Below, one piece after another: positions 8,631 to 10,439 of a stretch of 10,439 nucleotides of DNA. Below the pieces are notes generated by a model. It did not search any database. It saw nothing but the letters and a program-made list of their open reading frames with translations, and had not been told where the DNA came from. This stretch comes from Candidatus Cloacimonadota bacterium. GTDB lineage: Bacteria; Cloacimonadota; Cloacimonadia; Cloacimonadales; TCS61. Position 1 is the stretch's first letter. Every line of letters begins with the position of its first letter. A program made the position numbers and the translations under genes. Location of the stretch: NCBI GenBank assembly GCA_030638385.1, contig DAOWES010000233.1:1-10439 (forward strand), in the 5' to 3' direction.

Positions 8631-8766
8631 GAATAATGGGGGAGTATTGGGTGCTAAGAAAAATGGCACTTATGTAGAATCACACAAACGAAGCAAAGAA
8701 GACAACTCCACTTTTAATAATTGGTCTACCAAAGGAAACACTAATCCTTATACGGGGAAAAATTAG
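8629..8766 (+). pseudogene. Fragment of a GTYV...NNWSTKGNxNPYTGK domain protein
   Basis: A 45-codon frame contains KKNGTYVESHKRSKEDN and then FNNWSTKGNTNPYTGKN before a TAG. I recognise the pattern (G/N)GTYV-x-x-H-x-R ... NNWSTKGN-x-NPYTGK as a conserved short domain found in many bacterial secreted or small proteins, normally preceded by a longer N-terminal part with a signal peptide and often Ser/His-rich. Here nothing of that part remains. The ATG lies in the upstream AT repeat and has no ribosome binding site at a useful distance. The best reading is a truncated remnant whose 5' end was replaced by the repeat. A real micro-protein is the less likely alternative. I know of no assigned biochemical function for this domain. 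Confidence 0.6.
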
Positions 8767-8903
8767 AGGATGGTTTCAGAAAAGATCTCGTTATTTTGTT
8801 TAACGCAATAATTTTGCCGGTCTTTATTGTTTTATTAGTTGGCCGTGTAGCTGTCGGCGAAGGCGGCTCCTCTCAGCTTTTCTTCTCGGACAACCAAGTT
8901 TGA
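8745..8903 (+). other. Open stretch encoding a hydrophobic segment, no start codon
   Basis: After a TAA at 8742-8744 this frame stays open for 52 codons to a TGA. It encodes a charged lead (GEKLEDGFRKD), a clear membrane-type run (LVILFNAIILPVFIVLLVG) and RVAVGEGGSSQLFFSDNQV. There is no ATG or GTG at its beginning and no ribosome binding site. It overlaps the preceding fragment in another frame. It may be a frameshifted remnant of a membrane protein or chance in AT-rich DNA. Confidence 0.3.
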
Positions 8904-9000
8904 GATTTTATTCTATGGGATAAATACACATATTACTAAGAAAGGACTTTCGAATATTCAGAGTTCTTTAGATGATATTAATTTCGATGAAAACAATTAA
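8851..9000 (+). other. Open stretch resembling a protein C-terminus, no start codon
   Basis: Between a TAG at 8848-8850 and a TAA at 8998-9000 the frame reads, in its last part, KFEILFYGINTHITKKGL and SNIQSSLDDINFDENN. The composition is protein-like and the ending resembles a genuine C-terminus, but no initiation codon is present and I do not recognise a family. It may be a remnant of a gene whose front part is lost. Confidence 0.3.
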
Positions 9001-9008
9001 TGGCATGA

Positions 9009-9058
9009 TAACTATAATTTGGGAATTATTACGCCATAAAATGTTCTGATTATAGTTA
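9009..9058. repeat. 10-bp inverted repeat
   Basis: The arm taactataat (9009-9018) is the exact reverse complement of attatagtta (9049-9058), with 30 bp between. It could be a transcript hairpin or the scar of a small element; no T-run follows. Confidence 0.55.
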
Positions 9059-9188
9059 GTTCGGCGCAATAGGAAAAAAATGGCGTGGGATATAGGTGTT
9101 ATGGGCTTGAAAACTGAAAAGAGATTGATTCTTGACAAAAATATTGTGTAACAATGATGTCTGAAAAATAGTAACTAAAAGGTAGAGA

Positions 9189-9205
9189 TATCAATTATAT
9201 TGATA
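9189..9205. promoter_or_regulatory. Operator-like palindrome upstream of the nuclease gene
   Basis: The 17-bp sequence tatcaattatattgata has perfect 7-bp arms around a 3-bp centre, a size and symmetry typical of binding sites for dimeric helix-turn-helix regulators. It lies about 155 bp before the nuclease start and 50 bp after a TTGACA (9132-9137) with no good -10. A role in controlling the nuclease is inference. Confidence 0.35.
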
Positions 9206-9361
9206 ACATTGAATAGGAATCTAAATTGAAGTAAAATGAATCAAATTAACTATGGAATTTAGTAATTCCTGATTCTCATAATGTGTTTTTGTACATATAG
9301 AATATCCCGTTTAGTTGGTGCATATTCGAAAGTTAAGCCCCAAAAAGCAAAAAGGTGAATA

Positions 9362-10405
9362 ATGATAGAATTATCAAAAAACAAAAATTATACAAATTTT
9401 CTTATAACAGTAAAAGACCGAATCAGAAATGCGCAGTATAAAGCTTTAAAAGAGGTCAACTCTGAGTTAATTGACCTTTATCAAGACATAGGGAAAATGA
9501 TTATTGAACGACAAAAAGAGAACAATTGGGGAAAAGCAATTGTTCAAACTTTGGCAAAAGATTTACAAAATGAATTCCCGGGAATAAGAGGATTCTCTGC
9601 TAGAAATTTATGGCTGATGCGAACATTTTATATTGAATATGAAAATAATACAAAACTGCAACCGATGGTTGAAGAAATAGGTTGGGCACATAATATTGTA
9701 TTAATTCAAAAAGTGAAAAACTTAACTGCCAGAGAATTCTATATAAAAATGACAAAAAGGTTCGGTTGGACAAAGAATGTTTTAATACATCAAATTGAGA
9801 ATCAGTCATTTGAAAAATATTTACTTAACCAAACTAACTTCGATAAAGCTGTTCCTGAAAAATATAGAAATCAAGCAAATCTCGCAGTAAAAGATGAATA
9901 CACATTTGGTTTTTTGGAACTGTCAGAAGAACATTCGGAACGAGAATTGGAAATAGCTTTAATAAATAATGTTCGCAAATTTTTATCTGAAATGGGAAGT
10001 TATTTTACTTTCATCGGGAATCAGTACAGGTTAGAAGTTGATGGTAGTGAGTTTTTTATTGATTTGTTACTCTATCATCGAGCCTTGAAAAGCTTGGTGG
10101 CAATCGAACTGAAAATTGGTGAATTCAAGCCTGAGTATGCAGGTAAAATGCAATTCTATTTGTCTGCATTAAACGATACAGTAAAATTAGAAGGCGAAAA
10201 TCCAACAATTGGAATTATTATTTGCAAAAGTAAAAAACGAACTATCGTCGAATATGCACTTCGAGATGCTAATAAACCAATTGGAGTAGCATCTTATACA
10301 TTATCAGAAAAATTGCCGAGTAATTTAAAAGATTTTCTCCCCTCTACAACAGATCTGACAAATCAACTTGAAAAATTTATTAATGATGATGATGCAACAA
10401 ACTGA
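9362..10405 (+). CDS. YhcG/DUF1016-type PDDEXK nuclease domain protein
   Basis: The 347-residue protein has the two-part architecture of the YhcG (DUF1016) family. The N-terminal helical domain (about 10-155) contains VNSELIDLYQDIGKMIIERQ, FPGIRGFSARNLWLMRTFY and the family hallmark EEIGWAHNIVLIQKVK (residues 104-119). The C-terminal domain (about 175-330) is a PD-(D/E)xK nuclease fold: YRLEVDGSEFFIDLLLYHR with D234, then VAIELKIG with E249 and K251, then GKMQFYLSAL with the accessory Q264. The catalytic set looks intact and the length is normal, so the protein is probably active on DNA. Such genes are patchily spread, often sit in accessory or defence regions and near type I restriction loci, but their cellular role is not established. 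The start is supported by aaaggtg at 9351-9357. Neighbours to the right are outside the window, and no partner gene is visible on the left. Confidence 0.9.
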   Translation: MIELSKNKNYTNFLITVKDRIRNAQYKALKEVNSELIDLYQDIGKMIIERQKENNWGKAIVQTLAKDLQNEFPGIRGFSARNLWLMRTFYIEYENNTKLQPMVEEIGWAHNIVLIQKVKNLTAREFYIKMTKRFGWTKNVLIHQIENQSFEKYLLNQTNFDKAVPEKYRNQANLAVKDEYTFGFLELSEEHSERELEIALINNVRKFLSEMGSYFTFIGNQYRLEVDGSEFFIDLLLYHRALKSLVAIELKIGEFKPEYAGKMQFYLSALNDTVKLEGENPTIGIIICKSKKRTIVEYALRDANKPIGVASYTLSEKLPSNLKDFLPSTTDLTNQLEKFINDDDATN

Positions 10406-10439
10406 AACCATTGGTTGCAGAATTAAAAAAGTGAAAAAA

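Larger units (their letters stand above)
8567..9361. other. 800-bp region without an intact gene, containing gene debris
   Basis: The stretch holds an AT-rich repeat (8597-8630), a domain fragment (8629-8766), two open stretches without a start codon (8745-8903 with a hydrophobic core, 8851-9000 with a C-terminus-like sequence), a GC-rich patch (8841-8890), and inverted repeats at 9009-9058, 9189-9205 and 9254-9269. No RNA gene is recognised. The overall look is of decayed genes beside an accessory gene. Confidence 0.65.

Noticed and set aside
9132..9160. Sigma70 promoter for the nuclease gene (TTGACA)
   Set aside because: No acceptable -10 word lies 16-18 bp downstream; the best match (aatgat) has a 15-bp spacer. 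It is not called as a feature.
9281..9358. 25-codon gene upstream of the nuclease
   Set aside because: It has no ribosome binding site and no recognisable motif. It is kept only as part of a finding because its stop lies directly before the nuclease start.
10406..10416. Palindrome aaccattggtt after the nuclease gene as a terminator
   Set aside because: The arms are only 5 bp with a one-base centre, and A-rich rather than T-rich DNA follows before the window ends.

Overview
The window is about 10.4 kb of AT-rich bacterial DNA. All convincing genes lie on the + strand. Most are housekeeping genes: the 3' part of ruvA, rsmB (16S rRNA m5C methyltransferase), a membrane-anchored PASTA-domain protein, and gyrB-gyrA. 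After these come a small lipoprotein of unknown function and a stand-alone YhcG/DUF1016-type PDDEXK nuclease. The lipoprotein signal implies a diderm-like cell. The base composition, the two-PASTA protein behind rsmB and the adjacent gyrB-gyrA pair would fit a member of the FCB/Cloacimonadota sphere, but this is an impression from style and not a placement; no rRNA or other decisive marker is present.

Layout. (1) 1-2411: ruvA-rsmB-PASTA, a tight operon. The ruvA stop and rsmB start overlap in ATGA, and rsmB and the PASTA gene are 18 bp apart. The ruvA frame contains a stop at 61-63 in a region that otherwise reads like RuvA. (2) 2412-3406: about 1 kb without a credible gene. Its first 600 bp are packed with palindromes and direct, inverted and 15-bp tandem repeats that look like REP-type intergenic elements. 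The last 400 bp are AT-rich, hold a few near-DnaA-box words and form the gyrB upstream region. (3) 3407-7839: gyrB and gyrA, 8 bp apart, closed by a good intrinsic terminator at 7889-7921. GyrA numbering matches E. coli through Y122, and the two main quinolone-contact positions are Gln83 and Pro87. (4) 7964-8566: a lipoprotein with its own ribosome binding site. (5) 8567-9361: about 800 bp of gene debris, including an AT-rich repeat, a 45-codon fragment of a recognisable GTYV...NPYTGK domain, two open stretches lacking a start codon, a GC-rich patch and several inverted repeats. (6) 9362-10405: the DUF1016-type nuclease, probably an accessory or defence-associated gene.

Functionally the left and middle parts are DNA repair (RuvA), ribosome modification (RsmB), a periplasmic or cell-envelope PASTA protein, and DNA supercoiling (gyrase). 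I see no convincing new multi-gene system. The most unusual material is the repeat-dense stretch 2416-2961, the variant quinolone-resistance-determining region of GyrA, the interrupted ruvA frame and the degraded region upstream of the nuclease.
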